DNA of 64,000 nt from Streptococcus oralis subsp. dentisani (GCF_007475365.1 NZ_CP034442.1:1116001-1180000), one strand, 5' to 3'. Counted from the stretch's first letter, positions 17,434 through 26,436 are shown. The notes: generated by a model not told the origin, from the sequence alone. Numbers and translations are program-made.

Positions 17434-18090
17434 TTAAAATTTTTCACAATATGGAACAAAACGTCTCATATCTTCAAATACTGTGTAATCGATACGATTT
17501 ACTGTAATGACAGGAATCTTTTCAAGCAGAACTTCCGTTAATTCCTTTTTCACTTTAGTAAACTCTTCATTTTCTTCTTCAGTTAATGGAACTCGAAGAT
17601 ATCCAATTGAGATATGGAATTGATAGCGATCATGATTAGGGAATCGAACACCTGCTTTTTCAGAAACATATGTTCTAATTTCTTCTAATCGTTTAGCTGA
17701 TTTCTCATCGGCTGGTTCTACTAAAATGTTTTGATTTCCCATTTCAGTCACACGCATATGAATATCTTCGTTTAGCAATGGGAAAATTTCTAGTTGTTTT
17801 GCAAAGTAATCATGAATTTCTTGTAATGGCGTATCCAATGGTAGATGGCTACTCCAAAATTCTGGCTCACGATTTTCATGGCAAAGCAATTCAATTACAG
17901 TCATATGAATAGAATCTCTTGGAGTTAATGTGAATTTATCTATAAATGGTAACTCTCTATAGCGTGATTGAATGATATCAACAACTTCCATCAAATCTGA
18001 ATTAGTATAAAGATTTGCTACAACTGTATTCCCCGGGAAATGATTAAATTCCCCGTTCTCTTTGAACTTAATTTTTGTTAAGTTTTTCAT
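17434..18090 (-). CDS. 2H phosphoesterase / 2'-5' RNA ligase-like protein
   Basis: A 218-residue cytoplasmic protein. The start at 18090 is chosen because AGAAGG lies eight bases before it. An upstream in-frame ATG at 18129 overlaps the palindromic operator. Two H-x-T/S motifs typical of the 2H superfamily are visible: SIHMTVIE in the first half and FHISIGYL in the second. Such proteins hydrolyse cyclic phosphates or 2'-5' linkages. It is the first gene of the operon that continues with the binding protein, ATPase, permease and mgtC, which suggests a catabolic step on a phosphorylated or nucleotide-like substrate. The exact reaction is unknown. Confidence 0.75.
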   Translation of the reverse strand: MKNLTKIKFKENGEFNHFPGNTVVANLYTNSDLMEVVDIIQSRYRELPFIDKFTLTPRDSIHMTVIELLCHENREPEFWSSHLPLDTPLQEIHDYFAKQLEIFPLLNEDIHMRVTEMGNQNILVEPADEKSAKRLEEIRTYVSEKAGVRFPNHDRYQFHISIGYLRVPLTEEENEEFTKVKKELTEVLLEKIPVITVNRIDYTVFEDMRRFVPYCEKF

Positions 18091-18114
18091 AAAAAGACCT
18101 TCTTTTTTATTTTT

Positions 18115-18180
18115 TGACATCGGTGTCATTCATGTTTATATTATACAATGTAATCGTTTACTTTGTCAAGCGCTTTCATT
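18115..18180 (-). promoter_or_regulatory. Promoter of the ABC importer operon with a LacI-type operator and a cre-like site
   Basis: On the minus strand TTGACA (18164-18169) and TATAAT (18140-18145) are 18 bases apart. The -35 is overlapped by a near-consensus catabolite-response element (ATGAAAGCGCTTGACA, 18164-18179). The spacer holds the palindrome GTAAACGATTAC (18150-18161). TGACATCGGTGTCA at 18115-18128, just downstream of the -10, closely matches the palindrome at the pfbA promoter. All have the central CG of LacI-family operators. Confidence 0.75.
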
Positions 18181-18235
18181 GTTTTTTTTTTTAATTTTTT
18201 TAATATATACATATTACAAGACTACTCGAACTTTT

Positions 18236-19249
18236 TTATTTATTGTATCCATTAGGATTTTTTGATTGCCAATTCCATGTATCTCTACACATGTCTTCGA
18301 CATTTTTTGTAGTCTTCCAATTTAATTCCTTATACGCCTTATCCGCATTTGCATAACAAGTCGCAACGTCTCCTGATCGTCTTGGAACAATTTTATAAGG
18401 AATTGGAACCTTATTGACACTTTCAAATGTATTTACAAGTTGTAATACACTTGTGCCTTCTCCTGAACCAAGGTTATAAATATAAACATCTGTTTTTTCA
18501 GATACTTTCTCTAAAGCTTTTATATGCCCTATCGCTAAATCCACTACATGGATATAATCGCGAACACCAGTACCATCTACCGTATCATAATCATCTCCAA
18601 AAACACTTAGCTCTGGTCGCTTACCTACCGCTACTTGTGCAATAAAAGGCATTAAGTTGTTAGGAATTCCTGATGGATCTTCTCCAATCAACCCCGACTC
18701 ATGAGCACCAATCGGATTGAAATAACGAAGCAACGCAATACTCCACTCTGAATCTGCTACATGAACATCTTTTAAAATTTGTTCAAGCATCACTTTTGTG
18801 TACCCATACGGATTCGTTGCACTTGTCGGCATCGTCTCAATAAGGGGAGACTGATTGTGAACGCCGTATACAGTCGCACTCGATGAAAACACAATCTTTT
18901 TAACATTAAACTCTGACATCACTTCAACAAGAGCTAATGTGCTCATAATATTATTTTCGTAGTACATTACAGGCTTTTGCACGGATTCGCCGACAGCTTT
19001 GTATCCTGCAAAATGAATTGCAGCCTCAATAGATTCTTGTTCAAAAACTTTTCTCAATCCTTGTTTATCACAAACATCTAATTCGTAAAACGCAGGACGT
19101 TGCCCTGTAATTGCTTCAATACGATCTAATACTAAAATGCTTGAGTTTGAAAGGTTGTCGACAATAACGACTTCCTTACCTAAATTTAGTAATTCTACTA
19201 CGGTATGGCTACCAATATAACCAGCTCCGCCTGTTACCAATATTGCCAT
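18236..19249 (-). CDS. galE: UDP-glucose 4-epimerase
   Basis: A 337-residue short-chain dehydrogenase-type epimerase, full length. The NAD-binding GGAGYIGSH is at 7-15 and the catalytic YxxxK at 148-152 (NPYGYTK), with the family segment FSSSATVYG just before. It interconverts UDP-glucose and UDP-galactose in the Leloir pathway and for cell-surface glycans. AGGAGG precedes the ATG. It is the last gene of a run pfbA, phosphatase, phoU-like, galT, galE on one strand, with a 12-base gap to galT. Streptococci usually have another galE copy, so this may be a locus-specific paralogue. Confidence 0.93.
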   Translation of the reverse strand: MAILVTGGAGYIGSHTVVELLNLGKEVVIVDNLSNSSILVLDRIEAITGQRPAFYELDVCDKQGLRKVFEQESIEAAIHFAGYKAVGESVQKPVMYYENNIMSTLALVEVMSEFNVKKIVFSSSATVYGVHNQSPLIETMPTSATNPYGYTKVMLEQILKDVHVADSEWSIALLRYFNPIGAHESGLIGEDPSGIPNNLMPFIAQVAVGKRPELSVFGDDYDTVDGTGVRDYIHVVDLAIGHIKALEKVSEKTDVYIYNLGSGEGTSVLQLVNTFESVNKVPIPYKIVPRRSGDVATCYANADKAYKELNWKTTKNVEDMCRDTWNWQSKNPNGYNK

Positions 19250-19261
19250 TTTTACTTCCTC

Positions 19262-20737
19262 CTAATTAATTCCAACCGATTTAACAAATCTCATAAATGC
19301 TTCATGTCCGGTTTGAGTATTCTTATAAACACCTGCATCTTCGAGAACTCTCGCAAATACTTGCCCTACTTCATGTTGAACTACGCTATGAACCTCCTCC
19401 TCTTTAAGTCCAGGATATTTTTCTTTCAATTGAACGGCCCATTCTAAATGATAATCAGCAATTGCGTTATCTTTTCCTAAAAGATATTTCTCAACTTCTT
19501 CTAACTCTGTTTTCAAACGAGGTGGTAAAATCGCAAGTCCCATCACTTCGATTAACCCAATATTTTCCTTTTTAATATGTTGTACATCTTGATGAGGGTG
19601 GTAAACACCATCTGGGTATTGTTTAGTAGTATGGTTATCTCTCAGAACAATATCCAATTCATATCTTCCATCCACTTTACGAGCAATAGGAGTCACCGTA
19701 TGGTGTGGAATATCTTCAGTCTTAGCAATGATGTCTACTTCTAAATCTGAATATTCTCTCCAGATATTTAGGATTTTAGTAGCTAATTCTACCAAACGAT
19801 TTTTATTTTCACCTTGTAGCCTAATCACTGACATCGGCCATTTTACAATACCTGCTTTAACATCCTCAAAGTCTTTAAAAAGAAATTCTCTCTCAAATTT
19901 TGCTTTTTCCATTGGGAAAATATGTTTTCCTCCCTGGTAGTGATTATGACTAAGAATAGAACCTCCTGAGATAGGAAGATCAGAATTTGAACCAGCAAAA
20001 TACCCTGGTAAAATATCAACAATCTCCAATAATTGTTCAAATGTTTTGGACGTAATAGCCATTGGTACATGTTGACTATTCAAGAATATCGCATGCTCAT
20101 TAAAATATGAGTATGGGGAATACTGGAAACCCCATACTTCGTCTCCCAGTTCCAACCGAATAATTCTATGATTTGCACGTGCTGGATAATTTATTCTCCC
20201 CTGATAACCTTCATTTTCCATACAAAGTAAACATTTTGGATAATTAGATGACTTTACCAATTTCTCTGCCGCGATTGTTTTCGGATCTTTTTCCGGTTTT
20301 GATAAATTGATTGTAATTTCAAGTGAACCATAATTAGTTTCAGTATGAAAAGCTATATTTTTAGCGATAGCTGACAATTTAATATAGTCGCTATCTTTAC
20401 TTAACTGATAGAACTCTTCAACTGCATCCTGTGGCGAAACATCATATGAACTCCAAAAAATATCATTAAGGCGACTTGGTAATGGAACGATAAAATTCAT
20501 CAGCTCTGCACCTAAACATTCCTTTGCCTCAGCTAAATCAGCAATTTTACCATTCTTTAAAGCTATTTCTACTAAATTGTCTTTTAATTTTTTAAGATCA
20601 CTCTCATTTGAAATCTTATCAGTTCCTTCTTCACCGATTAAAGCCAATATTCTATTTTTTATATATATTTGGTCCATCGATTTATAAATTCCATATTCAA
20701 TAATTTTATTAGCAAAATTATCTACTATTGTCTGCAT
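19262..20737 (-). CDS. galT: UTP-hexose-1-phosphate uridylyltransferase, Firmicutes type
   Basis: A 491-residue GalT of the long type found in streptococci and lactobacilli. It transfers UMP between UDP-glucose and galactose-1-phosphate in the Leloir pathway. The active-site region is [14 protein letters not shown], and a second conserved block is [15 protein letters not shown]. The start at ATG 20737 has only a weak GAGGAG site. It is adjacent to galE (12 bases) and follows the phoU-like gene (16 bases), so the genes are co-transcribed. No galK is in the window, so the kinase must be supplied elsewhere. Confidence 0.92.
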   Translation of the reverse strand: MQTIVDNFANKIIEYGIYKSMDQIYIKNRILALIGEEGTDKISNESDLKKLKDNLVEIALKNGKIADLAEAKECLGAELMNFIVPLPSRLNDIFWSSYDVSPQDAVEEFYQLSKDSDYIKLSAIAKNIAFHTETNYGSLEITINLSKPEKDPKTIAAEKLVKSSNYPKCLLCMENEGYQGRINYPARANHRIIRLELGDEVWGFQYSPYSYFNEHAIFLNSQHVPMAITSKTFEQLLEIVDILPGYFAGSNSDLPISGGSILSHNHYQGGKHIFPMEKAKFEREFLFKDFEDVKAGIVKWPMSVIRLQGENKNRLVELATKILNIWREYSDLEVDIIAKTEDIPHHTVTPIARKVDGRYELDIVLRDNHTTKQYPDGVYHPHQDVQHIKKENIGLIEVMGLAILPPRLKTELEEVEKYLLGKDNAIADYHLEWAVQLKEKYPGLKEEEVHSVVQHEVGQVFARVLEDAGVYKNTQTGHEAFMRFVKSVGIN

Positions 20738-20753
20738 ATATACTCCTCTTTAA

Positions 20754-21392
20754 CTATAATACTCCAATTTCCTGATAATCTAACCATTTATAAATAGATT
20801 GTGTTGTATGGGATATCTTATCAAGAATATTAATAACTTCTAAAAATACAATAGCTTCATCAACATTTGAGAATTCAATAAGAAAGTTCTCTACTACTTT
20901 GTCTCCTAGTTTTTGACATAGACCAGATATCAACTTACATTTTTTATTATAGTCATATACGTCAGGTTCATAGTTTCTATTCTTATACCATGTTAGAGTT
21001 TTCTTTAAGTGATCCCCTATAATAAAATGTATTTTTAGCATTTCATAAAATAATGGTCCCCATTCATGCATTGTATGAATATTTTTTAAATTCTTAACTA
21101 TTTCAATGATTCGATCACCAATACGTTCAATATCTGTGGATAATTTTACTATAGTTATAATTCTTCTCAAATCAACAGAAACAGGATGTTGTAAACAGAT
21201 GAGTTCAATACCTTTCATATCTATTGTAACAACTGCTTCATTAATAACTAAATCATTATCTATAATACTTTGTTTTTGAACTTCGGTTAAGTCATCAAAT
21301 ATCATTTCATATTTTTTTATTATAGAAATCCATATATCTTCTAGATTATTAGACAACTCAATAATTTCATTGTCAAAATGCTTTCTCAACAT
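20754..21392 (-). CDS. PhoU-domain protein
   Basis: A 212-residue all-helical protein with two PhoU-like three-helix repeats. The marks are VTIDMKGIELICLQHPVS and LRRIITIVKLSTDIERIGDR, the latter being the metal-binding E/D-xxx-D type signature of PhoU. PhoU proteins modulate phosphate uptake and signalling. There is no pst operon here. Its place between a PP2C-like phosphatase and galT suggests a signalling role specific to this locus. The length is close to that of ordinary PhoU. Confidence 0.82.
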   Translation of the reverse strand: MLRKHFDNEIIELSNNLEDIWISIIKKYEMIFDDLTEVQKQSIIDNDLVINEAVVTIDMKGIELICLQHPVSVDLRRIITIVKLSTDIERIGDRIIEIVKNLKNIHTMHEWGPLFYEMLKIHFIIGDHLKKTLTWYKNRNYEPDVYDYNKKCKLISGLCQKLGDKVVENFLIEFSNVDEAIVFLEVINILDKISHTTQSIYKWLDYQEIGVL

Positions 21393-21474
21393 TATCTAAC
21401 CTCAATAATCAATTGCACTATAAAGAACTCGTATAGATAACTGTCTTTATAGTTCATCATATGATGAAATTATT

Positions 21475-22206
21475 TTAAACATCAATTATCAAAATACTTG
21501 CATCATCTTTTTTACCATAAATAGGATCAATATTTGTAGATTCTTTTCTCATTTCAATTAACTCTCCAAAATTGTAGCCTGAATTTTGAGTATAAAAATC
21601 GTAAAAACCATCAGTCATTAAAACAATATGATTACTAGTTACTTCCAAACTACCATTGATAACATGATTTATACTACTTTTGTCTAGTGAACCTATCCAA
21701 TATCCATCTGGTTTATTAGCTAGCTTCCTAATATTTTGTAATATAGTCTTTTTATCAGCTTCATCATTAGATTTGATTGTAAATTTTCCTTGCTCAAAAA
21801 GACAATCTACTCTATGATCTGTAATCACTTGATTGTTGACTATCATAACACAATCGCCAATCATTATGTATTCTAATTTTAAACCAGATAATTTCGCAAA
21901 AATAAAGGCAAAAGTTGGTAACTGGTAATAATCATCAAACTCACACTTATCTATCTCTATTATTTTTCTAACGTCATCTAAAGCAAGCTCGAAAATTTTC
22001 TTCAATGATAAAGAATCGTTACAATACTGCTTGAGACACTCAGAAATAAGATGAGATACTTCCGAAACTGAATAACCTATAGAATCTTTTGAATTAAATA
22101 AATCTGTTGCTCCATCTATAATCCAGAAATATTGATTTTTGTAATCTACGCTATCTTCGTTCTCTTTAGCACTACCTTGTATTGAGCAAATTCTATCTAT
22201 CTTCAT
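21475..22206 (-). CDS. PP2C-like protein phosphatase
   Basis: A 243-residue protein with the metal-binding landmarks of the PPM/PP2C family: KENEDSV near 15, WIIDGATDLF near 28-37 (DGAT), MIGDCVMIV in the middle, LMTDGFYDFY, and KKDDASILI near the end (DD). It should dephosphorylate Ser/Thr on a protein, or possibly a small phosphorylated compound, in the cytoplasm. Its start overlaps the end of the surface-protein gene by 14 bases, so translation is coupled. It is shorter than StkP-partner PhpP and is not the housekeeping copy. The partner kinase is not in the window. Confidence 0.8.
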   Translation of the reverse strand: MKIDRICSIQGSAKENEDSVDYKNQYFWIIDGATDLFNSKDSIGYSVSEVSHLISECLKQYCNDSLSLKKIFELALDDVRKIIEIDKCEFDDYYQLPTFAFIFAKLSGLKLEYIMIGDCVMIVNNQVITDHRVDCLFEQGKFTIKSNDEADKKTILQNIRKLANKPDGYWIGSLDKSSINHVINGSLEVTSNHIVLMTDGFYDFYTQNSGYNFGELIEMRKESTNIDPIYGKKDDASILIIDV

Positions 22207-24421
22207 AACGACGTTTTAAACTCCATTGTCCAAATAGAAGGCAAATTCCAATAATAGTTAAAAGCAACTCAACCATTTTATTTAATCCAGTTTTTGGTAA
22301 TGCATGTTGATTATTTTTTGTCTTAACTACTTCACTAACATTAGTTACGTCATATTGTTTTTGTGAAATTTCTCCTGTTACTACATTACCTGAATCATGA
22401 TTTGATTTTTCAATTTTATCATCTACACTATTTACTGAGTAATTATTAGCTAAATTATTTTTGTTTTCAGCTACAGGTTTTATTTCCTCTACATGCTTAT
22501 CTGAGTGGTTGTCTGAGTGATTACCTGAATTTTGCGAAAAGATTTTATAACTTTCATTCTCAGTTATAATATTAAAATCACCGACACTATTATTTGTGTC
22601 TGAGCTGGTCCCATTAAAATCAGTTTTAAGTAAAGAAACATGATTTCCTGTTAAATTGGAAAGTTGATTATTTAGGACAGTGATAGTTCCAGCGGATTCT
22701 TCAATTACGATTCCGTCTTTACCTCCCGAGATGATATTATCAGATACTACCAAATTGTTGCTGACTCTTAATAATTCAATATTTGGCTGTTCAGTATTTT
22801 GCGAATTATTATGAATGATATTCTTTGTTACAGTAATATCAGTTACTTTTCCAAGATAATCTGCACTATCTTTTGCAACACGTATTGCTTTTGTTTTAGC
22901 ATCAGCAATATTAAATACATTTTCAGTAATAGTCACATGTTTATTCAGATCTAATACGTCTTTAACATTTTTATAACTATAAGCATTAACTAAAGCAGCA
23001 CCATTTTCACGATAGTGTTCACTTTCCTCTTTAGTTTTCTTATCAAACCTATTTCCTTTTATTAAAATATCAGTAAATCCTGTAAAGCGAACGCCCGCAT
23101 ACATCATATTATCAAAATGATTATTTAGAATTTTAATATTTGAAGGATTTTCAGTTGTTGCAGTTTGATAATGTGTCCCAATTGCAGTTACTAATTCACC
23201 TGATTTTTCACTTTTACCAAAATATGAATTTTGAATAGTAACATTTTCAGATTTTTTCCCATCATCATTCAAAGCATAAGGAAAACCTTTTCTAGTTAAT
23301 GGTTCAATCTGAATACTCTCCTTACTTATAATTTGCCCATCTTTCATAGTTTTAGGTAAAGCTTGACCAAGAAAACGAGAATTATCGACTAATACATTTT
23401 TCGAACCTGCAATTTGAATAGCATGCCCTTGATAACTATCCTTGAATGTTACATTTTTTATAGTTACGTTATTTGAATTCCCAATAGCAAATGCACCTGA
23501 AGAATTTATAAGTGGTAGATTTTTTGCTTTAGTTCCTTCTTCATTCAAAGCACCGTTCATATCAATAGTACCACCAGAATAACTAATATCTTCTGTTGGG
23601 GCCCATTCTACTTGCGCACCATCATCCGTAAATAAACCTGTCATGAATACAATAGAAGGATGATTTTTGATATTGATACCATTTAATATGGTAGCTTTTT
23701 CATGTACTTCTAGGTGTGTATGACTTCTCAAAAAGACAATCTCTTTAACTAAATAAGTCCCCTCAGGAAAATATACTTTCCCTCCACCTAATCCTTTAGC
23801 AGCTGCATCTATTGTATCCTGAATTGCTTGTCGGTCATCATTAACCCCATCGCCTACTGCACCATAATCTTTTACACTTAAAGCCGAAATTTCAGTCCCT
23901 TTTTCTAAAGCAGTGTTACTATCTCCCACTTCATTCCTATTAGAAGTATCTGCAACTTCGTTCTCAGAACTAACTGACTTTGAATAAGTAGTAATAAAAT
24001 CAGTCAAACTGTCATGATTACTAGTTAAGGAACCTTCTAAACTTTTGATAGTTGAATTAGAAAGGGCACTATTAGAAACTAGCGGAGAATCTTTCATTTC
24101 ATCTTCAAAAGATCCAGTATTTACCCCATCTTCTTTATATTCCTTATTAGATATCAAAGGAGAATCAACTTTACTATCGGTTAATTGTGAGGTAGAAGAG
24201 TCAATCCCAGTAGGATTGTCATGATTACTAGTTGAAGAACCTTCTATACTATTGGTGGTCGAAGTATAAAGCTCATTCATAGATATTTGAGGAGCACTTG
24301 TAACTACTTCATCAGCAAAAACACTTTGTACCCCCAGGAATGAAACCGCTACCAAAACAGGGCACAATCCAACCTTAAGTTTCCGAATACTAAAAACCTC
24401 ATTGTGAACAAAATGCTTCAT
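22193..24421 (-). CDS. pfbA: Sortase-anchored right-handed beta-helix surface protein, PfbA-like
   Basis: A 742-residue surface protein. It has a FSIRKLKVG-type (YSIRK) signal peptide, then an N-terminal Ser/Thr/Asn-rich region with two imperfect repeats (EGSSTSNHDNPTG and EGSLTSNHDSLTD). A parallel beta-helix follows at about 180-590, opening with VKDYGAVGDGVNDDRQAIQD, as in pectate-lyase-like proteins. A spacer, LPKTG at 708-712, a hydrophobic segment and a basic tail end the protein. The arrangement and locus match the pneumococcal plasmin- and fibronectin-binding protein PfbA. Sugar-lyase activity cannot be excluded from the fold. It appears to be the first gene of an operon with the phosphatase, phoU-like, galT and galE genes. 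The N-terminal repeats suggest length variation between strains. Confidence 0.8.
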   Translation of the reverse strand: MKHFVHNEVFSIRKLKVGLCPVLVAVSFLGVQSVFADEVVTSAPQISMNELYTSTTNSIEGSSTSNHDNPTGIDSSTSQLTDSKVDSPLISNKEYKEDGVNTGSFEDEMKDSPLVSNSALSNSTIKSLEGSLTSNHDSLTDFITTYSKSVSSENEVADTSNRNEVGDSNTALEKGTEISALSVKDYGAVGDGVNDDRQAIQDTIDAAAKGLGGGKVYFPEGTYLVKEIVFLRSHTHLEVHEKATILNGINIKNHPSIVFMTGLFTDDGAQVEWAPTEDISYSGGTIDMNGALNEEGTKAKNLPLINSSGAFAIGNSNNVTIKNVTFKDSYQGHAIQIAGSKNVLVDNSRFLGQALPKTMKDGQIISKESIQIEPLTRKGFPYALNDDGKKSENVTIQNSYFGKSEKSGELVTAIGTHYQTATTENPSNIKILNNHFDNMMYAGVRFTGFTDILIKGNRFDKKTKEESEHYRENGAALVNAYSYKNVKDVLDLNKHVTITENVFNIADAKTKAIRVAKDSADYLGKVTDITVTKNIIHNNSQNTEQPNIELLRVSNNLVVSDNIISGGKDGIVIEESAGTITVLNNQLSNLTGNHVSLLKTDFNGTSSDTNNSVGDFNIITENESYKIFSQNSGNHSDNHSDKHVEEIKPVAENKNNLANNYSVNSVDDKIEKSNHDSGNVVTGEISQKQYDVTNVSEVVKTKNNQHALPKTGLNKMVELLLTIIGICLLFGQWSLKRRYEDR

Positions 24422-24486
24422 AAAACACCTCCAAATTTTTTATTGTTTTTTTACTATCTATCACTAAATTTTTTTATATCAGACAA

Positions 24487-24539
24487 AATGACACCGCTGT
24501 CATTATCCTTATCATATATTTTCTAAATAAAATTGTCAA
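24487..24539 (-). promoter_or_regulatory. pfbA promoter with palindromic operator
   Basis: On the minus strand TTGACA (24534-24539), a 17-base spacer and TATGAT (24511-24516). AATGACA-CCGC-TGTCATT at 24487-24504 is a perfect 7-bp-arm palindrome just downstream of the -10. Its minus-strand form ATGACAGCGGTGTCAT differs in one inner position from the site at the ABC importer promoter. A shared LacI-family repressor is inferred. Confidence 0.75.
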
Positions 24540-25041
24540 GGGATAACACAATAAAATACAACATTTTTTAAAGCGTAATCATATTTAAAACTTTATATCT
24601 GTTCTATAAACCAAAAATACTATTAAATCTCTTCCAACATTTTTAAATGGACAGAACAATTTCATAGTGAAAATGATAGAATATTTTTTAATAACTCTGA
24701 ATACTGTTTCACAAAAAATAGACCAATTTCTTGATCTACTTTACTTTATATTAATTTCTAAAAATTTAATTTTGGTCATGATTTGGTCATGATTTGGTCA
24801 TGATTTGGTCAAAAAAACAAAAAATACTAAATTATTTTTAAAAATTAACTTGTGATAATTGCCTTAAAACAAACACTTTGCATATTCTTTGCTTTTCTTT
24901 ACATTACTTAAAATGCCCCTATTCATAATCTCTTAAATTCCCTGTTTTATACTGTTCAACCAATTCCCATAGATTATGAGTAGTTAAATCTGGTACAAAA
25001 ATAAATTACTTTTTTAAATGTACTCATAAATTATCCCTTCG
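24540..25041. other. Intergenic region upstream of pfbA with an 11-bp tandem repeat
   Basis: No gene is supported. The main structure is TTTGGTCATGA repeated three times and a partial fourth (TTTGGTCA) at 24771-24811, a period of one helical turn. The rest is AT-rich and featureless. The repeat lies about 350 bases before pfbA and 230 bases beyond the pezT stop. Confidence 0.6.
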
Positions 25042-25809
25042 TCACTTATCAATTTCCCCCAACTCTCTCAACCGTTCCTGCTCTATCTTCAACATCTCTT
25101 TTTCCACCTTGTTCCATTTTCCAAATAGGCATTCGTGTAGAACTTCTGCTGCTGAGATTTGATCTACTTCCGAATTATAAACACACGATTGATCTCTTTG
25201 ATAAATTTGAATTTGTCTAAAAAGTTTAGCCGTTTCCAACTCTCGTAAGTTATCAACTAAATGTTCTACAATTCCGTCATGGTGCTCTTTGGGAGTCGCT
25301 CTTGCTTGACTAGGGTCTATAGCATGGAGCTCCTCATAACGTATCAAGGTACTGAGATAAGACAATTCTGGCTTGGTCGCAATCAGTGCAAGTGAGACTT
25401 GATATCCTCTAGTTGCCAATAATTGGGCCGTTTTTCGGGGAACTTCTGTTGTTCTCAAGGTACCCTCGATTAATAAATGATAACCTTTTTTACTCAACTC
25501 ATCTACAAGATATTCAACCATTTGTCCCGCGAATACTTTTGTATAATCCACACTATCTTTGCCATACTTTTCCTGTAGGCCAAGGTAGTTCGGATGAAAA
25601 GAGCGATAACTATCCCCATCAATGATAATGATATTACCTTGAAATTCCCTTTGTTTAATACGATGAATCGTTGTTTTCCCAGCACCACTCTGTCCACCGA
25701 GCAAAATAGCCTTAGGATGAGATGAGGTTGTTTTTCCACGAGTTAAAGAACGGATAAGCCGTTTGGAGGCTTGTTCAAAATTATCTTGACTAAATTCTTC
25801 TAGTTTCAT
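25042..25809 (-). CDS. pezT: Zeta-type toxin, UDP-N-acetylglucosamine kinase (PezT)
   Basis: A 255-residue toxin kinase, the usual PezT length. Walker A GGQSGAGKTT is at 38-47, and IIIDGDSYRSFHP near 63-75 carries the catalytic Asp and Arg-containing segment. Zeta toxins phosphorylate UDP-GlcNAc and so poison cell-wall synthesis. The start codon overlaps the antitoxin stop by one base (TAATG), the usual arrangement. It probably stabilises the integrative element by killing or stopping cells that lose it. Confidence 0.92.
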   Translation of the reverse strand: MKLEEFSQDNFEQASKRLIRSLTRGKTTSSHPKAILLGGQSGAGKTTIHRIKQREFQGNIIIIDGDSYRSFHPNYLGLQEKYGKDSVDYTKVFAGQMVEYLVDELSKKGYHLLIEGTLRTTEVPRKTAQLLATRGYQVSLALIATKPELSYLSTLIRYEELHAIDPSQARATPKEHHDGIVEHLVDNLRELETAKLFRQIQIYQRDQSCVYNSEVDQISAAEVLHECLFGKWNKVEKEMLKIEQERLRELGEIDK

Positions 25810-26285
25810 TAAGCCACCACCAGATGAGTAGCTTGTTCTAGCATACGTTCAATACCATCCAAATAGCCATTAAATCGCTCTATATCCTCAAAAGTTGAAA
25901 CAAGATAAATCCTCGTATTAATCAAATCAGACAAATCATCGCTCATTAGAACCCAAGGATTTAAAGTATCATCAAATGCAATTCCTTGTTCATCTTGAAA
26001 ACGATAAAGTTGCGCTAAGATATTCGCCCCTCGTTCTTTAATCACTTCAATTTTCAGAGTTAATTGATAATCTTCTACTGGTGTGAGCATTTTTTCCTCC
26101 CCTACGATATCGATATACGAAACATTAAATTTCTTGCAGATACGATCTATTAATTCTGTCGAAACTCGACTTGTCCCATTTTCATAACGACTCAGACTAT
26201 TTCTAGAGATACCAACAATCTTTGCAAACTCAGGCTGCGTTAATTTATGTGTTTTACGTAACGTTTTTATATTTTCTCCAATCAT
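25809..26285 (-). CDS. pezA: PezA antitoxin / repressor
   Basis: A 158-residue antitoxin with an N-terminal XRE helix-turn-helix (about 3-58: IGENIKTLRKTHKLTQPEFA, ISRNSLSRYENG) and a C-terminal helical toxin-binding region (about 70-158). It neutralises PezT by blocking its ATP site and represses its own operon. AGGAGGAG precedes the ATG. A TATAAT at 26311-26316 forms the promoter, with the -35 region inside the upstream hairpin, so operator and terminator functions may overlap. Confidence 0.93.
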   Translation of the reverse strand: MIGENIKTLRKTHKLTQPEFAKIVGISRNSLSRYENGTSRVSTELIDRICKKFNVSYIDIVGEEKMLTPVEDYQLTLKIEVIKERGANILAQLYRFQDEQGIAFDDTLNPWVLMSDDLSDLINTRIYLVSTFEDIERFNGYLDGIERMLEQATHLVVA

Positions 26286-26327
26286 GTAACTCCTCCTTTT
26301 ATTTATTTCTATTATAGCACAAAAAAT

Positions 26328-26359
26328 AAAAACGCACCAATTTTGGTGCGTTTTTATCC
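26328..26359. terminator. Bidirectional hairpin between pezA and an upstream gene remnant
   Basis: AAAAACGCACCAA / TTGGTGCGTTTTT, nearly perfect arms with T runs on both strands. It lies over the -35 region of the pezA promoter. Confidence 0.75.
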
Positions 26360-26436
26360 AGCTCTAGCTGAATGAATAATTCATCTGTTACATTGTTGGC
26401 AAACCAATCATCTAATACAATGGCTTTATCAAATAA
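26360..26436 (-). pseudogene. Short protein-like fragment upstream of pezA
   Basis: The minus-strand frame reads DRLFDKAIVLDDWFANN followed by VTDELFIQLELDKNAP with no start codon, beginning directly after a stop. The texture is that of a real protein end, so it is probably a leftover of a deleted gene. The family is not recognised. Confidence 0.3.

Noticed and set aside
24771..24811. Tandem repeats considered as a CRISPR array
   Set aside because: The units are 11 bases and contiguous, with no spacers and no cas genes in the window.
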